Shown piece after piece: positions 7,142-16,863 of a stretch of DNA of 64,000 nucleotides (position 1 is the first letter of the stretch; every line of letters starts with the position of its first letter). The position numbers and the translations under genes were made by a program. The DNA is from Magnetococcus marinus MC-1 (lineage in GTDB: Bacteria; Pseudomonadota; Magnetococcia; Magnetococcales; Magnetococcaceae), in the NCBI RefSeq assembly GCF_000014865.1, contig NC_008576.1, positions 2,261,501 through 2,325,500 of the forward strand. The letters are read 5' to 3'. The notes beneath the pieces are model-generated. The model worked only from the letters and a program-made list of their open reading frames with translations, was not told where the DNA came from and did not search any database.

Positions 7142-9406
7142 TCAGCTTAACATTACCTCAAAATCGTTGTTCATAAGGCGGGCGCTATGGTTGTGAACAT
7201 CGGCCAAGAAGGCGGTAAAGTCCACAGCGGAAAGGGGCTTTGAAAAAGAGTAGCCTTGGCACTCGTCACACAAATTTTGGCGCAGGAACGAGAGCTGCTC
7301 TTGAGTCTCGACCCCTTCAGCAACCACTTTGAGATTAAGAACTTTAGCCAGAGAGAGAATCGCCGCTACAATCTCAATATCATTGGGATCGTCGGGGATA
7401 TCTTTGACGAAAGAGCGGTCCACTTTAAGGGAATGAATGGGAAATTTCTTTAAATAGCTTAGGGATGAATAGCCCGTGCCAAAATCATCCATGGCAATAT
7501 GAATCCCCAAGCGGCTGATCTGCTCAAGGGTTGCAATGGCATTTTCCACATCATGCATCATCAAGCTTTCGGTAATCTCCACTTCAAAGTGGCGGGCATC
7601 TAGGCCGCACTCGGCGAGGGTTTGCTCAATTTCAACGACCAATCCAGGGGACTGAAACTCACGGGCAGAGAGGTTCACGGCAACCCGCAGGTTCATGCCG
7701 GTTTCACGCACCCACCGAGCGCAATCCAGCATGGCTTGGCGCATCACCAAACGGCCAAGGGGTACAATGAGGCCGGTCTCTTCGGCAACTGGAATAAACT
7801 GGATAGGGGGGATCATCGAGCCATCCGCTTGTGGCCAACGTACCAGCGCCTCCATGCCCACCATGATACCACTTTGCATGTTGAGTTTGGGTTGGTAATA
7901 GACCTCCAATAGATTGGCGTTAACGGCATGGTGCAGCTGAGATTCCAAAGAGAGACGTTGACTGGTGCTAACGTTCATCTCTTCGCTAAAGAATTTATAG
8001 TTGCCCCGCCCGCTCTCCTTGGCCCGATACATCGCCATATCCGCATTTTTAGTCAGGGTTTCAACATCGTTACCATTGTCCGGATAAAGGGCAATACCAA
8101 TGCTGGCCCCCACAAAAATATCGTGACCCTTGATTGAAATACTTTTTTGCAGCTCTTCAAGCACTTTGCGGGCAACCCGTGCCACGCTCTCATTGTCGCT
8201 GATGTCGGCAAGGATAACGGTAAACTCATCGCCACCCATTCGGGCAACCGTATCAGCCGCCCGCACGCACCCTTCCAACCGCTGGGCCACATGCTGTAAC
8301 AGCTCATCACCGGCGCTGTGTCCCAGGGTATCATTGACCTGTTTAAAACGATCTAAATCAATAAAAAAGACCGCCACCTGTTTTCGATGCCGTTGGGCAT
8401 TGTAAAACTCATGCTCCAAGCGATCATGAAACAGCATTCGGTTGGGTAACTGGGTCAAGGCGTCATAATAGGCCAGCCGTTCAAGCTTTAATTCCGTGGC
8501 TTTGCTTTCACTAATGTCGGAAAAAATACCAATATAGTTTTCCACCTCTCCGGCTTGATTGCGCACAGCATTGATGGTTAAGCGTTTGGGGTAGATCTCG
8601 CCATTCTTACGACGATCCCATATCTCTCCCTGCCAGAACCCCTCTTCTGCAATTTTACGCCACATGTTGGTGTAAAAAGTGGCATCATGCCGGTCGGATT
8701 TAAAAGATCTGGGATTGTGCCCCAAAGCCTCTTCACGGCTAAAGCCGGTGATCTCCGTAAAAGCCGGATTTATATCGAGGATCATCCCTTGAGGGTCGGT
8801 CAGGATAATGGCTTCGGAGGTGTTTTCAAACACCTTATGGATCAATCTTAAACCGCTTTCAGCCCGCATCCGCACAGCCACTTCATTGCTAAGCCGTTCG
8901 TTGGACTGGGTTAGCTCTAAGGTGCGCTCTCTAACCCGCTGTTCCAGTTGTTGACGGGCTTGCTCTTCAATACGGCGCAGCTGCTCGGCGGCTTGTAGCT
9001 CTTTTTGGCGGGCATGGGCTTCTGCTTCGCGATGGGCGTTTTGTGTTTCAATAAAACGCCCCATGGCAGCGACCCGCATGAGAAAAACCTCTTTAGGGTC
9101 CTCTTTATGGATAAGATCAATTGCCCCAGCTTCTAAGGATTCAGAAATAACATCAAGGCTTTGGGAGTGCATGACCACCAAAATATCTGAGGTCTCAGGT
9201 GTGGCCAATAGGGCGCGGGTAAGATCTGCCCCGGTACCGTCAGGCATGTGGTAATCCACAATGGCCAAGGGGGGGCGTTCGATGCGGGCTTTAGCCAAAG
9301 CATCGTTCACCGAGTCAGCTAAAACTACTTTGTAACCAGCCATGCTGAGCAAACGCCCATAGAGCATGCGCACGGTGGCCATATCATCTACGAAGAGTAC
9401 TTTCAT
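7142..9406 (-). CDS. Response regulator with PAS, GGDEF and EAL domains (c-di-GMP turnover)
   Basis: The 754-residue protein has four parts. A receiver spans 1-120, with the acid pair D7/D8, phospho-site D51 in IVDYHMP, and Lys101. A coiled coil spans ~120-185. A PAS domain spans ~190-305 (FENTSEAIILTDPQGMILD). The GGDEF domain (~310-470) has an intact GGDEF at 391-395 and an RxxD inhibitory site (RAAD) at 382-385. The EAL domain (~485-735) has EAL at 519-521, and NLSAREF, DDFGTGYSSL, KVDRSF and EGVET are all present. Both the cyclase and the phosphodiesterase therefore look catalytically able. It lies divergently from the che cluster and is the natural candidate for that pathway's output, as WspR is for Wsp; this link is inferred. 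ATG 9406 begins the receiver cleanly. Confidence 0.92.
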   Translation of the reverse strand: MKVLFVDDMATVRMLYGRLLSMAGYKVVLADSVNDALAKARIERPPLAIVDYHMPDGTGADLTRALLATPETSDILVVMHSQSLDVISESLEAGAIDLIHKEDPKEVFLMRVAAMGRFIETQNAHREAEAHARQKELQAAEQLRRIEEQARQQLEQRVRERTLELTQSNERLSNEVAVRMRAESGLRLIHKVFENTSEAIILTDPQGMILDINPAFTEITGFSREEALGHNPRSFKSDRHDATFYTNMWRKIAEEGFWQGEIWDRRKNGEIYPKRLTINAVRNQAGEVENYIGIFSDISESKATELKLERLAYYDALTQLPNRMLFHDRLEHEFYNAQRHRKQVAVFFIDLDRFKQVNDTLGHSAGDELLQHVAQRLEGCVRAADTVARMGGDEFTVILADISDNESVARVARKVLEELQKSISIKGHDIFVGASIGIALYPDNGNDVETLTKNADMAMYRAKESGRGNYKFFSEEMNVSTSQRLSLESQLHHAVNANLLEVYYQPKLNMQSGIMVGMEALVRWPQADGSMIPPIQFIPVAEETGLIVPLGRLVMRQAMLDCARWVRETGMNLRVAVNLSAREFQSPGLVVEIEQTLAECGLDARHFEVEITESLMMHDVENAIATLEQISRLGIHIAMDDFGTGYSSLSYLKKFPIHSLKVDRSFVKDIPDDPNDIEIVAAILSLAKVLNLKVVAEGVETQEQLSFLRQNLCDECQGYSFSKPLSAVDFTAFLADVHNHSARLMNNDFEVMLS

Positions 9407-9725
9407 GGTCTAATTATGCCTTTTTGAAAAAACACTTGCCGATTTAATAATCTGCATTTTGGCCGTCACAATGGATGCTCACAACACTTTTTGGGCCTCC
9501 TATCGGTCTGCATCCCGCTTGCGTGGTGAACCAAGCACAAACAAAAACAATAGTATCTTAGCATAAACACAATTTGTCTCAAGTGTTGTGCGCAGGTTCT
9601 GGTAAAATTCCAGAACGGGACAGCAGGTTTTTCGAGAGAACCGCTTGGCTAAAAACGAGAGCTTTTGTTTAACCCTTGAGCATGGTTATAATCTCAACTC
9701 CGTCAAACCGACTCTATGAGGTCCC
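9407..9725. promoter_or_regulatory. Divergent intergenic region between GGDEF-EAL gene and che cluster
   Basis: These 319 bases must contain the promoters of both signalling units. A palindrome lies at 9596-9616 (GTTCTGG, 7-base gap, CCAGAAC), a candidate operator or hairpin. I could not identify a convincing -35/-10 pair by eye, and there is no gene. Confidence 0.4.
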
Positions 9726-10247
9726 ATGACCGACTCCATGCAAAGCAACCCCAGGCAAGCCAAGCAGGCGCACATAACGCCCGTTGCGCATAAACCACAA
9801 ACCATGCTGGCCTTTCAGGTTGGGCGTGTGCGACTGGTGTTGCCGCTTGTCCAAGTGCAGCGTGTTCTGTTTTTGCCGGCCTTAACACCTGCCCCCACAG
9901 CAGCCCCATGGGTGGTGGGTATGATGCATATCGGACATGAAGCCTTACCGGTGGTCGATCTTAGTCTGCGTCTAGGTTATCGCACCCCCTGTCATTACAG
10001 CGTGGATACCCCTTTGATTTTATGTCGCGAGGGGCAACGTGCGGGGGTTTTTGTGGTGGATGAAATTGATGGTCTCTGTCGGCCAACCCCCTTGCAAAGC
10101 GAGCGGATTGGTCAGGAACCTTTGATTGCCCAATTGCTGGAAGATGAACAGGGGCCACTGATGATGCTGGATTTGGAACACGCCCTCAATGCCAATCCGC
10201 CATTGCGACCTATTGAAGCCTTTTTGATGAGTGGGGAAAGGGCCTAG
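9726..10247 (+). CDS. cheW: CheW-like adaptor protein (first copy)
   Basis: This is a 173-residue CheW domain protein. After a ~25-residue polar start it has FQVGRVRLVLPLVQVQRVLF, WVVGMMHIGHEALPVVDLSLRLG, and the closing GVFVVDEIDGL strand, the usual double beta-barrel pattern. CheW couples chemoreceptors to CheA in a membrane or cytoplasmic array. It is the first gene of the plus-strand cluster, and cheR starts 13 bp after its stop. Two cheW genes flank cheR here, as wspB and wspD do in Wsp systems. The ATG at 9726 has no strong ribosome site; a later in-frame ATG at 9738 is also possible. Confidence 0.88.
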   Translation: MTDSMQSNPRQAKQAHITPVAHKPQTMLAFQVGRVRLVLPLVQVQRVLFLPALTPAPTAAPWVVGMMHIGHEALPVVDLSLRLGYRTPCHYSVDTPLILCREGQRAGVFVVDEIDGLCRPTPLQSERIGQEPLIAQLLEDEQGPLMMLDLEHALNANPPLRPIEAFLMSGERA

Positions 10248-10260
10248 CGTGAAGGAGTCC

Positions 10261-11808
10261 ATGGCCACGGCCTTAGCCGATGATGAACGGGCGTTGGCAC
10301 AATTGGTGCGGCAACGACTGGGCATTACGGTACGCGATCATCAAATTTTACCGTTTCGGCGGGGGATTCAACAAACCCTAGACCGTTTTGGTTTGAGCAG
10401 TTATGCCGCTTTGACCGACCTGATTCGTCATGCCTCGGGTAATGATCCTATTATGGAATCTCTCGTTGCCGGTGTCACGGTAGGGGAGAGCTATTTTTAT
10501 CGGGATCCTCTCCAGATCTCATTTTTGGAAAACCGTTTTCTCACCCCTTTATTAAAGCAACGTAAAGCTTTGGGTCATCCTGCCCTACGTATTTGGAGCG
10601 CGGGTTGTTCGGATGGTCAGGAGCTTTACACCTTGATGTTGATCTTAGACCGCTTAATACCCAAACATGAAACGTGGCAGGTCCACGCCCTAGGTACCGA
10701 TATCAATAAAGAGGCCCTAGCACGCGCCCAGCAGGGACGGTATGGCGATTGGGCCATGCGCGGCTTGCCCGACGCACTAAAGCAAAGCTTTTTTAGCCAG
10801 GATGGCAACTATTGGCAGTTGCAAACCCACCGTTTTAGAGCACAAATCAAATTTGATTATCTCAATTTGATTGAAGGGGGATACCCCTCAATTTTGCAAG
10901 GCACAGGGCAGCAAGATTTAATTTTGTGTCGAAATGTTTTCATCTATTTTGACAATCCTACGGTGGATGCCATCGTCGCCCGTTTTTCACGTTGTCTGAA
11001 CCCAGGTGGTTTGTTGATAACCGGGGCGTGTGACTATGTACCCAACCATATTCCTGGTTTGGTTTACAGACATGAGGGGGGCGTTTTCTTTTTTGAGAAA
11101 GTGGAGGCGACGGGCGCCTTAAACAGCACATCGCTCATCACCCAAAGCCAGCCTGCGCGGCCTAGCCAAGCAGCGCTAGAGCCGCCAAAATTGGCGCTCT
11201 CTCGCGGTCAGACAAAGCCCGCCACACCCTATGTGGCAAGCCCTCCAGCAGGGTATGTTGCGCCGAGCATAACCAATCCGCACCCCCCCCTTGTTGCTGG
11301 TGAAGCACTGCCTACAGACCTCGAATTGCAAAAATTACTGATTGAGGGTCAATTTTCAACGGTCGTGACCCGTACCGAAAGGCTGCCTAGCACATGTCCA
11401 GATCGTTTTTTTCTACAACGTGCCCAAGCCTTAACCGCCTTAGGGCAGTGGCAAGCAGCGCAAGAATTATTGCAATTGTTTCTTAAAGATCATGGTATGA
11501 ATGATGAAGCCCACTTTTTGTTGGCTTTGGTGTTTTTGGAAAAGAAAGATGAAAAAGGGGCCGAAGAGGAGTTGCGCAAAACCATGATGCTCAACCGCGA
11601 CCATTTGATGAGCCATTTTCACATGGGTTTTCTCAAGATTGGACAAGGCCGGGCTGAAGCAGGGGAGCGTCTGCTGCGACGTGCCTTGGAGCTGGCCAAT
11701 CGCCATGCTCAGAGCCAAACCTTGCTGGACCCGGTGGCGGGGTTAACCATTCTGGATGTACGGGCGCAATTAGCTGGTTATCTGGAGCGTGATCGTGTCC
11801 CGTTATAA
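10261..11808 (+). CDS. cheR: CheR-type receptor methyltransferase with C-terminal TPR region
   Basis: The 515-residue protein uses SAM to methylate receptor glutamates. Residues 1-75 form the helical N-domain. VGESYFYRD (~74-82) matches the family's T-x-YFFR segment. IWSAGCSDGQELYT (~111-124) is the SAM-binding loop, and LILCRNVFIYFD is the conserved post-domain strand. After ~290 residues comes a Pro/Ala linker. From ~355 the sequence becomes helical TPR-like repeats (AQALTALGQWQAAQELLQLF; AHFLLALVFLEKKDEKGAEEEL). A TPR tail on CheR is typical of WspC and FrzF-like proteins and likely controls interactions. The start is ATG 10261, with AAGGAG at 10252-10257; an earlier in-frame ATG at 10231 overlaps cheW and lacks such a site. 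Confidence 0.92.
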   Translation: MATALADDERALAQLVRQRLGITVRDHQILPFRRGIQQTLDRFGLSSYAALTDLIRHASGNDPIMESLVAGVTVGESYFYRDPLQISFLENRFLTPLLKQRKALGHPALRIWSAGCSDGQELYTLMLILDRLIPKHETWQVHALGTDINKEALARAQQGRYGDWAMRGLPDALKQSFFSQDGNYWQLQTHRFRAQIKFDYLNLIEGGYPSILQGTGQQDLILCRNVFIYFDNPTVDAIVARFSRCLNPGGLLITGACDYVPNHIPGLVYRHEGGVFFFEKVEATGALNSTSLITQSQPARPSQAALEPPKLALSRGQTKPATPYVASPPAGYVAPSITNPHPPLVAGEALPTDLELQKLLIEGQFSTVVTRTERLPSTCPDRFFLQRAQALTALGQWQAAQELLQLFLKDHGMNDEAHFLLALVFLEKKDEKGAEEELRKTMMLNRDHLMSHFHMGFLKIGQGRAEAGERLLRRALELANRHAQSQTLLDPVAGLTILDVRAQLAGYLERDRVPL

Positions 11809-11821
11809 GGAGCCTTCTAGC

Positions 11822-12427
11822 ATGTCAAATAGGGGATCGGAACCCTCTTTTACCGGTGGTCTCTGCGTGCAAATGCCCACGGATGCCGCATCGGTTGCGG
11901 TGTTGGAAGAACGCGCCCGACTGCTGCGCCGTGAACGCCATGATGAGCCGTTAGCTGGGGCAGCGGAATCTTGCTATTTGCGCATCTCTTTAGGCGAAGA
12001 GGCCCGTTACGGTATCCCTTTTGACGCGCTGGAGGAGATACTTTATCCCCGTGGCGTGCGCGCCATACCTGGTGTTCCACCACACATTGCCGGCGTTATG
12101 AACCGCCGGGGGGAGTTTGTGACGGTGGTAGACCCGGCCCCACTTTTTGGTTTACAACCCCAGTCGATTACCAAAAATAGCCGAATCATTGTGGTACAAT
12201 ATCTCCAGCATATGGTTGCTGGTTTGTTGGTAACAGGTGTCGAGAATGAGGTCCGTTATCATCATGACGAACTGACCGCCCCTTTCCCCACCCGTAATCT
12301 TTCCACCGATTTTATCCGTGGTATCCATTTGGGGAACGTAACACTGCTGGCTCCCCGTACGCTACTGGCCTCGCCGGAGGTCCAGATAAACCATTTGAAC
12401 CGTTCAGAGGATGCGATTCATGGCTAA
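11822..12427 (+). CDS. cheW: CheW-like adaptor protein (second copy)
   Basis: The 201-residue protein has a single CheW domain from ~50: YLRISLGEEARYGIPFDALEEIL, then PPHIAGVMNRRGEFVTVVDPAPLFGL, and a VENEV strand near 140. The N-terminal 45 residues are polar and helical and may be an interaction tail. ATG 11822 is set by AAGGAG (11807-11812) directly upstream. The frame also extends 5' into cheR, but that start is a GTG inside a coding gene. Its last 8 bases overlap the start of the receptor gene, pointing to translational coupling. With the first CheW copy it would bridge receptor and CheA. Confidence 0.88.
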   Translation: MSNRGSEPSFTGGLCVQMPTDAASVAVLEERARLLRRERHDEPLAGAAESCYLRISLGEEARYGIPFDALEEILYPRGVRAIPGVPPHIAGVMNRRGEFVTVVDPAPLFGLQPQSITKNSRIIVVQYLQHMVAGLLVTGVENEVRYHHDELTAPFPTRNLSTDFIRGIHLGNVTLLAPRTLLASPEVQINHLNRSEDAIHG

Positions 12428-13967
12428 TATGCCTCACTCTCATATGCAAGCTGCGTCCGAGCCCAGCTTGGATCTGGATCACATAGAGCAGATGAAACGC
12501 TTTGTCGGGTTTACCGAAAAAGATGCGAGCATCCTCAAAAAATTACGCCCTGTGGCGGCCAAACATGCCACAGCAGTTGTAAATACCTTTTATACCCGTC
12601 TTAGCGGCTTTGCCCATCTGGAAAAAATCATTGGTGGCGCGGGTTCTTCGGTCGAGCGGCTCAAACGCACTCAAGAAGAGTATTTGGTGCAGCTCTTTGA
12701 TGGTGAATATGGACGGGACTATTTCGTACGCCGCTGGCGTATTGGCCAGATACACAACAAAATTGGCTTAGAGCCCGATTGGTATCTGGGGGGGTACAGT
12801 CTTTATCGTCAACTTTTGCTGCCCATCTTGCTGGATGTTTTTGATAATAAGCCAAAAAAAGTTCAAAGGGCGATGGCGGCAATCGACAAAATTCTTACCC
12901 TGGACAGTGAACTGGCAATTGGTAGCTATATCGATGCGGTGATGGCGAGCCTGCGGGATATTAATGTCTCCAAAACCGAGATTGAAAAAAAAGTGGCCGA
13001 TTATGGCCATTTTATTGATCTGGTGGCCGATGGCGACTTGACCCCGCGCTTGGCCATCGAGGGGGATGATGGTTTGGCTCAATTGGGCAACAACCTAAAT
13101 GTCATGACCGAACGCTTGGCTGAGATGGCCCGCTCCATCAACAGCGCCAGTAACGCCATGCGCCACACCCTGAGTAGTGTGCATAAAGCGGTGGCGGATC
13201 AATCCTCGGGTGCGGCACAGCAGGCTGCTGCGGTCAATGAGACCACCTCGACCTTGGTAGAGATTCGCACCACTTCAAGCCAAACATTGGAAAAGGCCTC
13301 AGAGCTGGGTAAATCGGCAGAACGCACCCGTGAAGTTGGGGATCGTGGTTTGGATATGGTGGAAGAGAATATTGCGGGTATGCAGTCCATTCGTAACCGG
13401 GTCGAGGGGATTGCCGCCTCCATCTTGGCGCTTTCTAAACAGACCCAGCAGATTGGTGAAATCACCGGCGTGGTAGCAGGTTTGGCGCAACACTCCAAAA
13501 TGTTGGCGTTAAACGCCTCCATTGAAGCGGCTAAGGCTGGGGATAGCGGTAAAGGCTTTGCGGTGGTGGCGGCTGAGGTAAAAGATCTGGCCGAGCAATC
13601 TGAGGAATCCACCGCGCAGGTGCAGAAAATTTTGACCGAGATCCAACACGCCACCGACCGCGCGGTTATGGCCACCGAAGAGGGTGTCAAAGATGTGGAT
13701 CAAGGGGTGATTCTCATGTCACGTACGGGCGAAGTGGTGCGCGACCTTAAGGATGTCATTCACCAATCGGTTTTGAGCAGCCAACAGATCGTTGCGGCGG
13801 TGCGTCAGGAAGCCGTTGGCATTGATCAGGTCTCCATGGCGATGAATGAGATCAATTCGGTGACCGGGCAGTTTGTGGAAGCGACCCAAAAAACCTCGGT
13901 AGCCAGTGAAGATCTCAACCATCTTGCCATCACTTTGCAAGATATGGTGGCGCGCTTCCGCATTTGA
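12420..13967 (+). CDS. Globin-coupled methyl-accepting chemotaxis protein (HemAT-like, soluble)
   Basis: The 515-residue receptor has no transmembrane segment. Residues ~20-180 are a sensor globin: KRFVGFTEKDASILKKL, a helix with VVNTFYTRL, and RIGQIHNKIGL with the likely proximal haem ligand His112. A HAMP-like stretch follows at ~190-240 (FIDLVADGDLTPRLA). The rest is the long signalling coiled coil, with the hairpin tip LNASIEAAKAGDSGKGFAVVA around 364-385. By analogy with HemAT and other globin-coupled sensors, it should bind oxygen or another haem ligand in the cytoplasm and control the neighbouring CheA. AGAGG at 12406-12410 is 9 bases from ATG 12420 but abuts ATG 12411, so I prefer 12420. 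The ligand itself cannot be read from sequence. Confidence 0.9.
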   Translation: MANMPHSHMQAASEPSLDLDHIEQMKRFVGFTEKDASILKKLRPVAAKHATAVVNTFYTRLSGFAHLEKIIGGAGSSVERLKRTQEEYLVQLFDGEYGRDYFVRRWRIGQIHNKIGLEPDWYLGGYSLYRQLLLPILLDVFDNKPKKVQRAMAAIDKILTLDSELAIGSYIDAVMASLRDINVSKTEIEKKVADYGHFIDLVADGDLTPRLAIEGDDGLAQLGNNLNVMTERLAEMARSINSASNAMRHTLSSVHKAVADQSSGAAQQAAAVNETTSTLVEIRTTSSQTLEKASELGKSAERTREVGDRGLDMVEENIAGMQSIRNRVEGIAASILALSKQTQQIGEITGVVAGLAQHSKMLALNASIEAAKAGDSGKGFAVVAAEVKDLAEQSEESTAQVQKILTEIQHATDRAVMATEEGVKDVDQGVILMSRTGEVVRDLKDVIHQSVLSSQQIVAAVRQEAVGIDQVSMAMNEINSVTGQFVEATQKTSVASEDLNHLAITLQDMVARFRI

Positions 13968-14030
13968 TGGCAAAAGCAACGGTTATGCGCCTTTGCCTTC
14001 CTATTCCTTTAGAACTCGGGTTCCTGTCTC

Positions 14031-16667
14031 ATGGAGTTGGATGCTGATTTTCTCAACGAGTTACTGGCCACCTTCCGTGCGGAACTGGAGGATCAAACCG
14101 CTATTATGGGGGATGGTCTGCTGGCTCTGGAAAAGGGGCAGGATGAGCAAGCCCGACAGGAGACCATTCATCAAATTTTCCGGGCTGCCCATAATGTTAA
14201 AGGGGCGGCAAGGGGGGTGGAAATCCGCCCTCTTGCCGACCTTTCACACCGTTTAGAGAGCCTCTTTAGTGCTTTGCAAAAGCAAAATGCCACCCCTAAT
14301 CCCGGCGTGATCAGTTTAGCGCTGGCGGCGGTCGATCAGATGCGCCAACTTGGCATGGTGTTAATTCCTGGGGAGCCGACACCGGCAGAAATCACGGCGT
14401 TGTTGGATCAACTGGATCAAGCGGCGCAGGGCCGATTGGCGGGGCAAAACGTTGAAGCAAGCGTTGCAGCGTCGCCGTCACCCCCTCCCACAAAAGCCCC
14501 CACAGCGCGCTTTGAACAGCAAACAGAACCCATGCTGCCCACCGCTTTGGCCGCACCATTAAGCCAAGAGAACAGGACTCAACCGAGCCCACAGGCTGAG
14601 CCACAGCCTCAGGCTGAATACCGAGAGCAAGAACCTAGCCCACCGCACACCAGTGCCCCCAGCTCTGGGGAGAACCATAAGCCCCATGACGCAATAACTG
14701 AAACGGCCATCCCTGCTGCCCCACAACAGCTCCATGAGCGCTCTGTCGAAGTAGCAGAGCCAATCTCTGCCATGGATGAGGAGATTCCCAAGCAGGTAGA
14801 AGAGCCCCACAGCCCCGCAGGGGTGGCTGGGCAAGCGTCTGCTGCGCCTACTGGCGAACAGAGCCAAGCGCCCATCCGGCACCAGACCCCAGTCATGAAA
14901 AGTGCCGTACACCATGAAATGGTGCGTGTCTCGGCCACTAAAATTAATGAGGCCATTGGTCTGGCTGAGGAGATTCAAATCAGCAAGGTGCAGATGGAGG
15001 GTCTTCAAGCGGGCGTACGGCGGTTAGAGGGCAATCTGCTTAATCTTCTGCATCAAATCACCTGTTTGGGGGATTTTAGCGAGGATGGCATGGGCATGCC
15101 AGACCCCGCGCTTTGGCGTGACTTCGCGCAGAACGCACCGGACCTGATGGTACAATTGAAAGAGGATTTACGGGCGACCCGCTACGGCGTTAAGGAACGT
15201 GCCAAACGGTTGGGCTTGTTAAGCAACAACCTGCAATCCAACCTGCGTATGATGCGCCTTGTACCGCTCTCAACCATGACTCGACCTATGGCACGTACCG
15301 CTCGGGATCTCTGTGTTGAGTTGGGAAAATTGGCTGATTTTAAGGTGGTTGGCGATGAAATTGAGTTGGATCGTGCTGTTTTGGAGCAGCTTAAAGATCC
15401 CTTAACCCATCTTTTGCGCAACGCGGTGGATCATGCCATTGAAACACCCCAAGCACGCCTTGCGGCGGGTAAGCCTGAGCGAGGGGTGATTCAATTAGAG
15501 ATCATCGCTGACGGCGGAACCATCCGTTTGGTGTTGGAGGATGATGGGCGCGGTTTGGATCTGCAACGTATTAAAGAGAAGGCGATTCGGGAACGGCTGA
15601 TTGGGGCCGAGGATGCCCATATGATGGATGATGAAGCCATTACGGAACTCATCTTTATGCCCGGTTTTTCCAGTCGTGACGAGGTCACGTCCGTCTCTGG
15701 GCGGGGGGTGGGGTTGGATGTGGTGCGGGCCAATTTACGTCATATTAATGGGCAGGTTCGGGTGCGCACGCAACACGGTAAAGGGACCCAGTTTGTTCTA
15801 ACCGTGCCCTTGACCCTGGCCACCGAGCGAGGGCTGTTGGTGGAGTTGGCCGGGGAGGTGTTTGCCCTATCTATTTCCCATGTTGAGCGCATTCGTAGCG
15901 TGCCGCGCTCGGCAGTACGCACCTTGGAGGCTGGTCCTGCGGTGGTGCTGGATGGCCGTCCCATGCCCCTGCATAGTTTGGCGGATCTGCTTAACATATC
16001 GGGCTCGCGGGCATTGAGTCTTAACCCTATGCCGGTGGTGATTCTTTCCAAAGGGTGGCACCAAATGGCGGTGGTGGTGGATGACGTGGTGGGGGAGCAA
16101 GAGATCGTGGTCAAGCCGTTTCAGCCACCGCTCTGTTCCGTCAAGCACTTGAAGGGGGGCAATCTGGACCGCAACGGTAATATTGTGGTGGTGTTGGATT
16201 CGGCCTCGCTGGTGGATGCCGCATTAGAAAACCGCACCGCTCCTCTACCCTTAGAAGGGCAGGAAGCCGGAACGAGCATCAACAGGCCCAAAGTACCGCA
16301 TATTTTGGTTGTCGATGACTCCATAACCACCCGTACCTTGGAGAAAAATATTTTAGAGGCCAAAGGCTTTTTGGTTACCACCGCCGTCAATGGGCAAAAA
16401 GGCTGGGAAACCCTGCAAGAGGGGCAGTTTGATCTGGTGATCAGTGATGTAGAGATGCCCATTATGAACGGTTTTGAGTTTGCCCGTACCATCCGCGACG
16501 ATAGCCGCTATGACGATCTGCCGGTTATTATTGTCTCCTCGCTGGATTCGCAAGAGAACAAACGGCGCGGTATGGAAGCGGGAGCCGACGCCTATATCGT
16601 TAAAGGCAGTTTTGAAACAGCAACCCTGCTCCAGACGGTGCGGCAACTATTGGCTATAGAAAACTGA
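14031..16667 (+). CDS. cheA: Hybrid CheA histidine kinase with C-terminal receiver (WspE-like)
   Basis: The 878-residue kinase has an HPt domain at 1-105 with phospho-His54 in RAAHNVKGAA. A Pro/Ala/Glu-rich linker (~135-290) follows, then a helical dimerisation region (~295-415). The ATPase domain (~415-590) has HLLRNAVDHAIE (N box), VLEDDGRGLD (G1) and SGRGVGLDVV (G2). A CheW-like regulatory domain (~600-735) begins LATERGLLVELAGEVFAL, and a receiver at 757-878 has D806 in LVISDVEMP. The phospho-accepting P2 domain is replaced by the linker. A CheA with its own receiver, beside two CheWs and a TPR-CheR, is the Wsp or Frz layout. ATG 14031 starts the HPt domain; the ribosome site is weak. The long gap before cheB (196 bp) may hold a second promoter. 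Confidence 0.93.
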   Translation: MELDADFLNELLATFRAELEDQTAIMGDGLLALEKGQDEQARQETIHQIFRAAHNVKGAARGVEIRPLADLSHRLESLFSALQKQNATPNPGVISLALAAVDQMRQLGMVLIPGEPTPAEITALLDQLDQAAQGRLAGQNVEASVAASPSPPPTKAPTARFEQQTEPMLPTALAAPLSQENRTQPSPQAEPQPQAEYREQEPSPPHTSAPSSGENHKPHDAITETAIPAAPQQLHERSVEVAEPISAMDEEIPKQVEEPHSPAGVAGQASAAPTGEQSQAPIRHQTPVMKSAVHHEMVRVSATKINEAIGLAEEIQISKVQMEGLQAGVRRLEGNLLNLLHQITCLGDFSEDGMGMPDPALWRDFAQNAPDLMVQLKEDLRATRYGVKERAKRLGLLSNNLQSNLRMMRLVPLSTMTRPMARTARDLCVELGKLADFKVVGDEIELDRAVLEQLKDPLTHLLRNAVDHAIETPQARLAAGKPERGVIQLEIIADGGTIRLVLEDDGRGLDLQRIKEKAIRERLIGAEDAHMMDDEAITELIFMPGFSSRDEVTSVSGRGVGLDVVRANLRHINGQVRVRTQHGKGTQFVLTVPLTLATERGLLVELAGEVFALSISHVERIRSVPRSAVRTLEAGPAVVLDGRPMPLHSLADLLNISGSRALSLNPMPVVILSKGWHQMAVVVDDVVGEQEIVVKPFQPPLCSVKHLKGGNLDRNGNIVVVLDSASLVDAALENRTAPLPLEGQEAGTSINRPKVPHILVVDDSITTRTLEKNILEAKGFLVTTAVNGQKGWETLQEGQFDLVISDVEMPIMNGFEFARTIRDDSRYDDLPVIIVSSLDSQENKRRGMEAGADAYIVKGSFETATLLQTVRQLLAIEN

Positions 16668-16863
16668 CGCAGTTTTACGCAACAAAGCCACTCCTGGATG
16701 GAAAAAATGGCGTAACAGCTGCCATGTCGCTTGTGTATTATGGGGGTATCAGTCTATTCTATCTTGATGGTTTTTTTACGGGAAGATCTATTTTCCAAAT
16801 GTCGACACTGGGGGGTGTGCGCATTATCTTTTGACCTCAACGGTTTGGAAAGCATCGCCTATC

